NCBI GenBank assembly: GCA_003254925.1
Contig: QANZ01032149.1
Location: 62,001-126,000 of the forward strand
Length of the DNA stretch: 64,000 nucleotides
Origin: Chamaecrista fasciculata
Taxonomy: Eukaryota; Streptophyta; Magnoliopsida; Fabales; Fabaceae
Direction: 5' to 3'
Shown: positions 12,149 through 22,309 of the stretch, piece after piece
How positions within the stretch are numbered: the stretch's first letter is position 1
How the letters are laid out: every line of letters starts with the position of its first letter
Notes under the pieces: generated by a model
Told to the model about the DNA's origin: nothing
Databases searched by the model: none
What the model saw: only the letters and a program-made list of their open reading frames with translations
Position numbers and translations under genes: made by a program

Positions 12149-13392
12149 GGGTCTGTTTGGGAGACTTTCAATTCTAATCCAATCTCATCCAAATGGATGA
12201 GATGAGATTATTTTTTAATTGGATGAGATGAGATGATGTATTGGTGTTTGGGTGATTTTAGTGATAATGATGTTAAATAGGGTGTGAAATTATATAAAAG
12301 GGTATGTAATGATTGTGGTTGGTAGAAAAAAGTTGATGGATTTTTGTAATTTGTATAGGGGTAGAAATGGTAGGAAATAATGAGATGAGATTGAGATAAT
12401 GAGATGGGATGAGATGAGATGATAGGTGTTTGGTTGTGTTTTGATTGAAATAATATTGAGATGAGATGATATTGGGAAGTGTGATATGGTATTGGAAATT
12501 GTGAGGATGAGAAAATTTTGGATTGAGGGTTAGGGGTCAATCCAAATCCAAGTGGATGAGATTATGGGCCAAAATGAAAATAATATTGGAATTATTTTTN
12601 NNNNNNNNNNNNNNNNNNNNNNNNNNNNNNNNNNNNNNNNNNNNNNNNNNNNNNNNNNNNNNNNNNNNNNNNNNNNNNNNNNNNNNNNNNNNNNNNNNNN
12701 NNNNNNNNNNNNNNNNNNNNNNNNNNNNNNNNNNNNNNNNNNNNNNNNNNNNNNNNNNNNNNNNNNNNNNNNNNNNNNNNNNNNNNNNNNNNNNNNNNNN
12801 NNNNNNNNNNNNNNNNNNNNNNNNNNNNNNNNNNNNNNNNNNNNNNNNNNNNNNNNNNNNNNNNNNNNNNNNNNNNNNNNNNNNNNNNNNNNNNNNNNNN
12901 NNNNNNNNNNNNNNNNNNNNNNNNNNNNNNNNNNNNNNNNNNNNNNNNNNNNNNNNNNNNNNNNNNNNNNNNNNNNNNNNNNNNNNNNNNNNNNNNNNNN
13001 NNNNNNNNNNNNNNNNNNNNNNNNNNNNNNNNNNNNNNNNNNNNNNNNNNNNNNNNNNNNNNNNNNNNNNNNNNNNNNNNNNNNNNNNNNNNNNNNNNNN
13101 NNNNNNNNNNNNNNNNNNNNNNNNNNNNNNNNNNNNNNNNNNNNNNNNNNNNNNNNNNNNNNNNNNNNNNNNNNNNNNNNNNNNNNNNNNNNNNNNNNNN
13201 NNNNNNNNNNNNNNNNNNNNNNNNNNNNNNNNNNNNNNNNNNNNNNNNNNNNNNNNNNNNNNNNNNNNNNNNNNNNNNNNNNNNNNNNNNNNNNNNNNNN
13301 NNNNNNNNNNNNNNNNNNNNNNNNNNNNNNNNNNNNNNNNNNNNNNNNNNNNNNNNNNNNNNNNNNNNNNNNNNNNNNNNNNNNNNNNNNNN

Positions 13393-13484
<92 letters not shown>

Positions 13485-13846
13485 GAGTGTGTGTGAGAGA
13501 GAGAGAGGTGTGTGTGAGTGAAAAAGAGAAAAAAAATGATGAGAAATGATAGATGAAGAGAGAAAATTATAAGTGTAATAAATGAGGGTATGTAAAATTA
13601 CTATTTTGTCTAATTCTTTTTTTTATATTTGTATTAAAGTATAGGTAATTATAGGTGTATAAGTAGGGATAGATTAGTAATTGTAAGAGAAAATGAGATG
13701 ATGTTGTGAATGAGATGATGATGTGGATGAGATGAGATGAGATGAAGGTTCCAAAAAACACCAATCCAGTACTGTTCATCCAATCCTAGAATGAGATGAT
13801 GAATGAATGAAATTGGATTAGGATTTAGCTCTCCCTAAAGAGACCC
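12149..13846. mobile_element. Tourist-like (PIF/Harbinger) TIR element with internal assembly gap
   Basis: The termini GGGTCTGTTTGGGAGA and (complement of the right end) GGGTCTCTTTAGGGAGA match, and both continue to AATCCAAT. A TAA triplet flanks each side (12146-12148, 13847-13849), the PIF/Harbinger duplication. The interior is built of GATGAGATGAGAT repeats plus a segment homologous to the element at 31201. There is no transposase. A 793-base N gap (12600-13392) is followed by a long (GA)n run to 13478, so the true length is unknown. Apparent long open frames across the N block are artefacts. Confidence 0.85.
13393..13478 (+). repeat. (GA)n microsatellite abutting the assembly gap
   Basis: Forty-odd uninterrupted GA units directly follow the N block, and imperfect GA/GTGT units continue to about 13,510. 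The read-through 'ERERER' frames are simple-repeat translations. Confidence 0.95.
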
Positions 13847-14001
13847 TAAGACACATTATAATTAGAGTGGACAAGAAGAGGCTCAGTAGTGTGGTGTTGC
13901 TATCTTCGACTTCGTGGTCATCCAAAATCAATTCCTCGAGTTTCACCTTTGAAGAAAGCTGATTGGAAGGGTAGTGAATTGCTTATGGACCCTTAAGGTG
14001 T

Positions 14002-15151
14002 GGGTGTGTTTGGATTGAGGAGATTGGAAAGAGGGGGCAGGGGGAGATTAGAGAACTATCCCCTTATTTGGGAAGAGAGATAATGAAGGAGGAGAGAAGA
14101 GAGGGTGAGGGAGGATTTAAATTGTAGTGCAAATTTGAAATACCCCAATTTGGGGTATTTAAGAGGATTTTAGAATTCTCCACCTTTTTTTAACAATTTT
14201 TAATTTAAATAGTCATTATGGTCTTCAAACTATGAGGTTAGTTTCATTTTAATTCTCTAGTTATTTTTTGTTCTGTTTTGGTCCTCAAATTATGGGATTA
14301 TTTTGGTCCTCAAACTAATCTTTGTTTTGATTCTCAAACTATTTTGTTTTATTTTGGTCCTCAAACTATTTTTTATTTTATATTGGTCCTCAAATTATTT
14401 TTTTTATTTTTTTGATCCTCAAACTATTTTTTATTTCATTTTGGTCCTCAAAAAATTTTTTTGTTTTGAACCCGCCTCGAAAAATTTGGCTCGGGCCAGC
14501 TCGGTCGAAAAAATTCAGCTTGGGCTGGCCCGATCGGAAAAATGTCTCAGGCCGGCCGGTAGAGAAAAATCGGCCTGGGTCGACCCGACCGAAAAACAAA
14601 TTCGGCTCGGGCTGTCGCGGTCGGAAAAATTGAGGTCGAGGCGGCCCTGTCAAAAAATTGGGCTCGGGCCTGCTCGGTCAAAAAGATTTAGCTCGAGCTG
14701 GCCTGGTCAGAAAAATTAGGCTCGAGCCAGCCTGGTCAGAGAAATTCAGCTCAGGTTGGCTAGGTCGAAAAAATACGACTCGGGGACCGATCGCAAAAAT
14801 TCGACTCTTCCCGGCCCGGTTGGAAAAAATCGACTCAGTCCGGTCGTAAAAATTAGGCTCGGTTAGAAAAAAGCAACATATTTTTATTGATTTATTTATG
14901 TTAATTAAATAATTAATTTGATATTGCTTAATATTTATATTAAAAAAAGTCATATTTTCTTAATTTTCTAAATAATGTTAAAAGGGGGTAAAATAGTAAA
15001 TTGACAATAGTGTCATAATTTAATCCTTCAATATCCTTTGCTTCATTTTTTTTTATAATCCAAACAGGGGAGAGATTGAGAGGATTAATCCCCCTTCTCT
15101 CCCCCTCCAATATCCTCCGTCCCCTCCCCCTCCTTAAATCCAAACAAATCC
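14002..15151. mobile_element. Probable TIR element carrying two minisatellites
   Basis: The left end GGGTGTGTTTGGATTGAGGA and the complement of the right end GGATTTGTTTGGATTTAAGG are similar, and purine-rich GGGGGAGA blocks are mirrored inside. A TTA triplet follows the right end, but the left flank does not match exactly, so the duplication is unproved. The interior holds a TTTTGGTCCTCAAACTATTT array (about 14,270-14,455) and a GC-rich array (14,464-14,870). Open frames here are translations of the repeats. Confidence 0.55.
14464..14870 (+). repeat. GC-rich minisatellite, period about 29-30 bp
   Basis: About 13-14 degenerate copies of a unit resembling GGCTCGGGCCGGCCCGGTCG followed by AAAAATTC lie head to tail. 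Each unit joins a CG-dense half to an A-rich half. The array is far richer in GC than the ~1 kb on either side and gives spurious frames rich in RPGRK-like motifs on both strands. Confidence 0.8.
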
Positions 15152-15704
15152 TTAGTAATCCACACATAAAAGAAGAGAGAAAAAGGGTAAAGAGGAACCT
15201 ACGACAGCTAATATTTGAGTAGGGTCTTGGAAGCATTTGGCAAGGAATTTGGTTGGGGAGTGTTTTCTCCTGTCGAATGTCAGGTTTGTTGGTGTTTTCA
15301 TTTTATTGGTTTTGCCTCTGTAAATGGTGCCTCTGGTTCACTAGGGTGCCAATACTGTTTTCCTCACTAATAATACTCACTTATTACAGAGGGTTCTATC
15401 AATGACTAAATTTAAATCTACACAACAATGACTAAATTCTCCAAGGAGAGAAAAGAAATATATGTATTTTGCTGAAACTAATCTAGTCACTTTGGGTCAA
15501 TGACGTACAACTACAATAATTAATAACATAAACAGAAGACAGAATAATATTAAGCACATGAAACGAAAGCAATACTGCAGTTTTCATTGATATTTGACAA
15601 CACAGTTCAGTAGCTCCTGATTCTAAGATACTTAAAGAACACTGTCTACTTTCTGATACTATTAAATCTACATGAACAGAGCACCACATCCCTTCACGGA
15701 CTGC

Positions 15705-18700
15705 CTAACCATTTGCATTTTTTAGTCGTGCAATAAGCTCATCCTGCATATTTAATTTTCATAGTATTAGTAAAACAAGCCACAAGTCTGAAAATAATGA
15801 GGCATCATATGGTGGTTGGTATTCATATCAACTCCTAGAAGGGAGATAAGAGAAATTTCAAAAACTTAATTTATTTAAAAATATTTGGACTGCCAGATTC
15901 GTTCCAGCTTTATGAAATATCCTTGAAGGGATATTTCTTGGAGCGCCAGTAGACTATAACTATATATAGTACCACAGAGCAAACTATTGTTGTATGTAGA
16001 AAGATCAAGGAAAGGTATAGTGGTCAAATAAACTAATGCAAACATAATCTTGTCTCAAAACTTGCCTTTTTTCCTTTGGGTGAAAGACCTTTGGCTTTCA
16101 AAAGAGCTCGAAGCCTCTCTACAGTCAAACTCTGCAAGTCCCTGGTAGATGTTTGACTGTTGGATCCTACTGCAAGTTTGAAAGCCAATAAAAGAATGTA
16201 AACAAGTCATACAATAAAATGCAGAGAAATATTTATGTATATATATATGCACAGTCAAGGCTTGCTTACTCTCAGGCCAAAAAGAAAAAGGCTTGCTTAC
16301 TCTACTTACACAACAATATATGGAAACCAATAATCAATATCATCTAAATTCACCAAGCACAAATTTCCTACCAAACACAAGGATCATCATATTGAAGGAA
16401 AAACGGGAGACAACAGAGTTTGTAAAATTAATGTATTTGCACACATGATAGGTCAATTGTCAAACAATTGACCGCAAGAAATTCCAAGAAGCAAGGATGC
16501 ACAAGCACAGCACAAAACAAATATATAAAATGACTATATGCTAGTTAATGATCCTTTCTGAACATCCCCACTTTCCAAAAACTTCTGTCCATTTTGCACC
16601 ATTTCTAATCTTTTACTAAATACATATCCACTCAAGAAAATAGACCAACACACAATATCTAACATAATTATGTATACTTAATATGTTTTGTAGTTTTACA
16701 ATTTTACCTAATATTGTTCAGACATGCATTTATTTCTAAGACGTATGGCGTCCTAAACTATGAATTAAACAGAAGACACCAGACCTTCAGGATGATTCCA
16801 TAAAAAATGGGGGACTTCTAATTAGGCATTTAAGCTAATAACCTCAATCTCAGATAAATAATCCCATTATTTGGATCCAGGAAACACATATATGCACGAA
16901 AGACTGCATGAAACTGGAAACGGTATTGTAATATATATTGAGCATAACCAAACGGCAAGCAATACTATATAGTAAGTAGTAACTGCATGATTCTACCTTG
17001 CCGGGAATATACTTGACTGTTAGGTCTCTTAGCTGAATCTCTGCCATCCAGAACCTTTTCAGCAGTCCTTAAAAAGGGGAAAAAATGGAATGAGATGAGG
17101 AAGAAGAATACGAAAGAATGGACCGCATTCGAATACACTCAACCAAGATAAAATACAAATTCAGTGATTGGTGAGAGATGTCAAGAGTTGTTCACAAGAA
17201 AAACAATATATGCTCAAGGGTGAGTGATAGTACCTCTTCCTTGAGCCCTCACTTCCATCCTTTGAACTGGAATCACCCTTGTGTTTCTTAAGGGTGAGTG
17301 ATCTAATCAGTATGTTCTGTTGATTGGTCTTAATATGTTGGTCCTCTGGATATGCAACAGAGTAAAAAATTACACTAAACAATTCAATGTTCAAAACTGA
17401 CAAAAGAGATTAAGAGATAGGTAGCATAATAGATTAGTAGCACATATGTCAAAAAAACCAAATGGGATGGTAAAATAAATAACCACAATTGACTTGAAAA
17501 ACAAGGAAATTGAAACCGAGTAATAAGTATAACCTTCAGTTTAGGAAAACTACGAAAACAAAGGTCTGCATTTTTGAAAAAGTCAATGGAAGAGATATTT
17601 TAAGCATCACAATATTACACTTCCTGGTTATCATAATAATAACACAAGAAATTGCACCTCCTGATAGAACAAGCTTTTTAAGTTCTTTGCAAGAAATACA
17701 AAAGCTTCACTTTTACAAAGAATTCTACAATATAAGATAAAGAAATTGAATCAATTTAAATGAAAGCATATAAAGTCCAACATGTCAAAGTAGATACCAT
17801 AATGGACTCTTAAATATACTATGTCAATGCATTGGGGCCAACACACACTGATGTGTTTTAGGAAATGAACAGCAAATGAAACTGATCTAGTTTTTTGAAT
17901 CTAGTGTTTCTTACCAAGTGTAGAGAGCTCATGGGCTAAATAATATATCCACTAATAAACAATAATTAATTTTGAAAGCTTAAATGGCACTTATAAATAA
18001 GAAATAATTTGTATAAGGAGTTTTTTTAAAGGCTTTTTAATCTTATAGAGTATGCTTTATAAGCAGCAACGAGCAACAAAATACTTAAAAAAAATGCATG
18101 AGCTGACCTGGCGGAGAGGTTTCATGATCACAGATATAAACCCGCATCCCACCCTACACAGATATTAACCTTACACAATTAAAAGGTTAAATTCAAACAA
18201 ATAAAATTTAAGATACAAGTACAACATGTGGTTTATCATAAAACATAATTCTTCAATTTGCAGCAGACAAATCCAACAGATATGGGGGGAAAGTTATCAT
18301 TTTCTATGAGGAGAAATATAATTAAAACCACAAAGTTGAGAGCAACACTTGGGGCATGTTCTGGTTGAGGATAGTCAAAAAGCAATGAAAGGAAAAGAAT
18401 TTCCAAATTATATAATTTCTCTATTTTGGATTTAAATGGACATTTGGTTTTCTTCCCTCCTCGTCTATGCTCCAGGTTTTCCTCAATCTAATTATACCCT
18501 TAAGGGAATGAAAGGTAAGATGCAAATCTAAATGAAGGAGAACCAAGAATGTCTAAATAAAAGTTTCTCTTTCCTTCCATTCTCCTCAATCCAAACATAT
18601 CCTCAACTTCAAGGCCTTTCATTGACATAATATAGTATTCCAAAGGCACTATCCCAATCTCTCCCAGCAAATGACAATGCAGCCTCCAAAATACCTAAAA

Positions 18701-19053
18701 TTCAGTAGTAATACTAGAGTGAAAAAGTAAGCACATCAATGTAACTCCCAACTTAGCGCTAGTTAAAAAACTACATTCAATTTCCAGTAAGAAAGCAGTT
18801 AATTTCACTAATCAGGCCAAATAGGAAAGAAGACAGAAGCGAAAACAATAGAATGAAATGGGGTGCGTAGAATTCAAGAAATGAAGTAACACCGCAGAAA
18901 TAAACTGAAAAGGGAACAAAAAGAAAGAAATACCGGATTCGAAGAAATAACGGTAGATGAGAAGAGGCCTCGAGAGGGGAGGTTGGTGAGGAAATCGGAA
19001 GCGGCAGAAACTGATGGGTTTGTATCGGAAGGGCGCGAAGAAGAGGCCTCCAT
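15705..19053 (-). CDS. SAP-domain protein, 163 residues
   Basis: Six exons (19053-18934, 18153-18108, 17345-17234, 17067-16997, 16169-16066, 15743-15705) join in frame. The N-terminus [10 protein letters not shown] leads to [17 protein letters not shown] and [20 protein letters not shown], then [20 protein letters not shown]. The C-terminus carries a SAP helix-extension-helix from about residue 127 ([20 protein letters not shown], then [14 protein letters not shown]). SAP modules bind AT-rich DNA or RNA in the nucleus. The rest of the protein looks like a conserved small plant protein, but I cannot attach an assayed function. The last intron uses a GC donor (AAG|GCAAGT). An in-frame ATG at 19146 exists, but it would fall within about 10 bases of the predicted transcription start and gives a Ser/Leu-rich extension, so 19053 is preferred. 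Confidence 0.88.
18352..18602. mobile_element. Short TIR element (MITE) in intron 1 of the SAP gene
   Basis: The left end GGGGCATGTTCTGGTTGAGGA and the complement of the right end GGATATGTTTGGATTGAGGA are inverted copies, with mirrored AATGAAAGG/CCTTCCATT blocks inside. The length of ~250 bp and the end sequence suit a Tourist-like MITE. A clean duplication is not visible. Confidence 0.6.
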
Positions 19054-19181
19054 TGGAGCCAAAAAAAAACCCTCGCACAACACCAAGAAAGAAAGAGAGA
19101 GAGAGAGAAGTGGATTGGGGTCTTTAGAGAGAGAGACTGTTGCCACACGCGACGACCACGAAGGCGCAAAATTTCCCCGAG

Positions 19182-19190
19182 CTATATATA
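19182..19190 (-). promoter_or_regulatory. TATA box of the SAP-domain gene
   Basis: TATATATAG on the minus strand lies about 130 bases upstream of the chosen start codon. It fits a transcription start near 19,155 and an AG/CT-rich leader. Confidence 0.6.
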
Positions 19191-19297
19191 CGACGGAAAG
19201 TGCACCATGTGAAAATATTTTGGACTCGTCATTGACCAGATCTCAATCTTCGAGTACTGATTTTTCTTTGGCGAAAAGGAACTGGTTTTGTTTTTTC

Positions 19298-21257
19298 GGT
19301 TTTTTTATATTTATTAAATAAAAAAATACTAAAATATATTTAATTTAATAATATTTCTGAATGTATATTTTATTTTGCGGCGCAAGTACAACTTTTTTTT
19401 AAAGAAAGAAGAACGCCTAAAGCAATTTAAAAAATAATAAAAATCCTTAAGGCGTTTCCACGTGGAACGCCTTAAGATTATTTAAAAAAAAAACAAAAAT
19501 AACCGTAAAGTGTTTTCACGTTAAACATCTTAAGAAAAAAAAATAAATAAATAAAAATTCTTAAGGTATTTCAACATGAAACACCTTACGATTATTTATT
19601 TCTTTTTTTTAAAAAAATAACCGTAAGATGTTTCCGCGTGGAACACCTTAGGGGTAATTTAAAAAAAATAAAATTTCTTTTTAAAAAATAAAAAATTATA
19701 GGGTGCTTTTGTGTGGAACGCCTTAAGTTTTTTTTTTTTTTTAAATTAAGATATTTCAACGTAAAACGTCTCAAGAGGATTTTTCTCACAATCCCTCCAT
19801 ATTCAAATATGAACGGGTACCGAAGTTTAATGTTGAATTAAAGCGGTTGTTCACCCGTCCCGCTTCATTCAATTTATACAACTTTCCTTCGTTTTCATCT
19901 TCTTCATTTTCATTTGTTCTCATCCCCATCATTTCTCCATTCTTCCATTTCTTTCTTCTTTCATTTTATTTCTCAATCCTTCCATTTCTCTATACATATT
20001 ATATTCATTCCTTCTTTATACATGTTCATCTTACCCCAACATTGGCCACCTTTCATCTAGTTCTACAAGAAGGTTAGCTTTTTTTTTTTATGATTTCATT
20101 TTAAGTAAATAAAACTTTAGAGTTTGTGTTTTAATTATTTTTCTGAATTTAAGATAGTAAACAAATCTTGAATCCATGTGGCTTGATTAGTTTTAGTGTT
20201 TAATTATTTTTTTGGATTTAATAATTANGTTATATTTGTTGTTAATTATTTAGGGATTTTTTTAGCCATATAATGTAGAATGACATTTATATATATATGC
20301 AGGTAAAAAATGAGTAACATTTTAGTAGCTCTCTATGTGAATGGGATTATAGAACATTCTAATAATAAAGGACTTAAATTTCAAATTGAAGAGACCCCAT
20401 TGGTAATAAGGGTTAAAGACAATATTTCTTATGATGCTTTGAGAGATTTGATATTGAAAGAGTTGAAGTTGCAAAGTAATGTGGCCGTCGGCGGTGGCTC
20501 GGTGGTCGTCGTCGGAGCTTCTGCAACGCCTCGGAATCCCGTCGCCGGTGGTGGTGGTGCGACACAGAGGGGAAAACAATATGTGAAACAGGGGCGTCGG
20601 GCGTGAAGGAGAGGCCGCGGCGGCTGGGTGGTCGTCGCCGGAAGTTCTGGCCAGCGGTGGACTTCCGTCAACGGTGGTGGTGGCTGTGGCGGTGGAGAGT
20701 GCGACGAGATGGAGAGGAAAAATGAGGAGACCGACGCGAGTTTTTAGTTTTGAATAGCTTGGGTCATTTTGTAATTTGAGAAAATTAAGGGGAATATTAA
20801 CTTTCAAGGACCAAAGAACTGTGAAATTTGGGAAGCATCAGATTTGTTTGAATCTTTACAAATAAGTCTAAAACACTGAAACCTCTAGGACTATAATGAA
20901 ACCACTAAATTTTTTTGAGGGACCATTTAATAATTAACACTTTCGAAATTTTTTTTTAAAACAAATACCCTGAGGTGCCCCACGTTGAAGCGTCTCAAGA
21001 GAATTTTTTTTTTAAAAAAAATGCCCTAAGGCGCTCCAACTTGGAGCACCTTAAGGGAAATTTAAGAAAAAAAAAAAGAAAAATGTGAGACGTTTTGTAT
21101 GGTAACACCTTATGGGTAATTCTAAAGCGTTCTCATGTAAAACACCTTACGGAATTAATTGCCTGACACTCCGCCGCAAAACAAAATATAGATCCAGAAA
21201 TATTATTAAATTAAATATAATTTCAGTATTTTTTATTTAAAAAATATAAAAAAAACC
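19298..21257. mobile_element. Mutator-like element (MULE), 1,960 bp, perfect 9-bp target duplication
   Basis: The ends GGTTTTTTTATATTTATTAA and (complement of the right end) GGTTTTTTTTATATTTTTTAA start long inverted repeats of at least 100 bp that stay alignable through AATTTAATAATATTTCTG to TTTTGCGGCG. The identical nonamer TGTTTTTTC flanks both sides (19289-19297, 21258-21266). Behind each TIR lie tandem units containing CCTTAAGGCGTTCCACGTGG-like palindromes separated by A/T runs (19435-19780, 20960-21150). A short MULE-type reading frame sits inside (20310-20480). The long TIRs and 9-bp duplication place it with Mutator elements. It lies about 110 bases upstream of the SAP-gene TATA box. 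Confidence 0.92.
20310..20606 (+). pseudogene. Remnant of MULE-type N-terminal coding region fused to a GC-rich segment
   Basis: From the ATG the frame reads MSNILVALYVNGIIEHSNN and continues about 55 residues to LRDLILKELKLQSN. This is like the N-terminal ubiquitin-like/PB1-type segment found before the transposase in plant MULEs. At about 20,480 the composition switches abruptly to CGG/GTG-rich DNA, giving low-complexity Gly/Val residues and a stop at 20,606. No transposase catalytic domain follows, so this is a degenerate fragment, not a host gene. Confidence 0.55.
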
Positions 21258-21280
21258 TGTTTTTTCCTCCCGGGTTACGA

Positions 21281-21302
21281 AATATATATATATATATATA
21301 TA
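21281..21302. repeat. (AT)n microsatellite
   Basis: A perfect AT run lies between the MULE target duplication and the Helitron end. Confidence 0.9.
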
Positions 21303-21665
21303 CTAGGGGCTTGGCGTGCCCTAACGGGCACGCCAATATGCATGTAACGTTTGAATTGATTTAAAGTTGAATATTATATTAAATTTTTATATTGATAAAA
21401 GAGCAAGTTCAGGACCAATTTGAGAAATTATAAAATGTTTAGGACCAATTTGAAATTACCTCATATGAGGAGAGTGAGTGGTGAGAGAGTGGTGGCATTT
21501 TTAATTTTTAATTGTTTTTTGCATTTTTTTAATTCATTTATTTTTTTAAAGAAGTGGGGAGAGTGAGTGGGAGAGAGAGTGGGTGATTTTTTTTTTCTTT
21601 TTTAATTTTTTAATTTACTATTTTTGACCAACCATAAGGGGTGGAGCCATATAATATAGTATAGA
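21303..21665 (-). mobile_element. Non-autonomous Helitron, 363 bp
   Basis: On the minus strand it opens TCTATACTATATTATATGGC and closes with the hairpin GGCGTGCCCGTTAGGGCACG (perfect stem) plus AAGCCCCTAG. The host bases are A and T at the two ends. It is a sister copy of 8053-8390 with a better-preserved hairpin. It has no coding capacity. Confidence 0.82.
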
Positions 21666-21766
21666 TATAGATATATCTCTACATTATTGAACTCAGGCCC
21701 AAATGTTCAAAGAAAACATAGGCCCAAAAATGATATATACATTATTTGACTAAAAACATGAGAAAT

Positions 21767-22301
21767 TAGGGGTATTTATTGGGCTGGGCCAACCCGCTAA
21801 AAACAACCCAATTCATTAGTTTGGGTTGGTTTGGGTTGGGCTAGCAGGTTAGTTTGGGTTTAAAAAATTAAGCCCATTGTGGTTTGGGTTGGGCTGCGGG
21901 TTTCAAGATTTTGAGCCCGCTCAACTCAACCCAACCTGCCGGCCCGCAAAAATATTAAATAAAAAATAAAATTAATTTTTTATTTAGTTAAAATTATATT
22001 TTAATATCACAAATAATATTATTTTTATAATTTGGTCAATTAATAAATTTTTATTCTCAATTTAGTCCATAAAGAATAAATTGTGAAGAACTAAATTAAA
22101 GAAAAAAATTAAGAGAGATCAAATTTTTTATAAAATAAATATATAAAAAGAAAAACTAGTATGGGTTAATCCGCTTGGTTTGGGTTGACTCAATTATTTT
22201 CTTTAACATAACGTCATAACCCACCCAACCTGCCAAATTAATTAGTGAGCCCGAACCAACCCACCCTAAACCCAACCTAACCCAGCCCGTGAACACCCCT
22301 A
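21767..22301. mobile_element. hAT-type MITE with 8-bp target duplication
   Basis: The ends TAGGGGTATTTATTGGGCTG and (complement) TAGGGGTGTTCACGGGCTGG are inverted, and identical TGAGAAAT octamers flank them (21759-21766, 22302-22309). Subterminal GGGTTGGTTTGGGTT repeats point inward from both ends around an AT-rich core. There is no transposase. It belongs to the same family as 6559-7186. Confidence 0.9.
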
Positions 22302-22309
22302 TGAGAAAT

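Noticed and set aside
12208..12540. Minus-strand 110-codon His/Ser/Ile-rich frame
   Set aside because: Translation of GATGAGAT repeats of the Tourist-like element.
12523..13521. Long open frames of over 300 codons spanning the first N block
   Set aside because: Almost all codons are undetermined and the remainder is the (GA)n repeat; not a gene.
13858..14000. Possible coding fragment ('cgtggtcatccaaaatcaattcc...')
   Set aside because: About 27 codons look gene-like, but an upstream in-frame stop and no continuation beyond the TIR element leave no support.
14303..14719. 138-codon plus-strand frame and its antisense partners rich in Arg-Pro-Gly
   Set aside because: These are translations of the two minisatellites; frames are open only because the repeat units lack stops.
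18777..19169. Overlapping minus-strand frames read through exon 1 of the SAP gene
   Set aside because: Alternative frames give Phe/Ser/Leu-rich peptides; only the frame starting at 19053 splices into a conserved protein.
19592..20077. Small frames in the MULE arm and its T-rich neighbour
   Set aside because: Low-complexity Phe/Ser/Leu or Lys translations of AT-rich transposon DNA with no splice or family support.
20322..20807. Minus-strand frame of 161 codons inside the MULE
   Set aside because: Antisense to the better-supported MULE-like frame and dominated by Pro/Thr low-complexity from CGG repeats.
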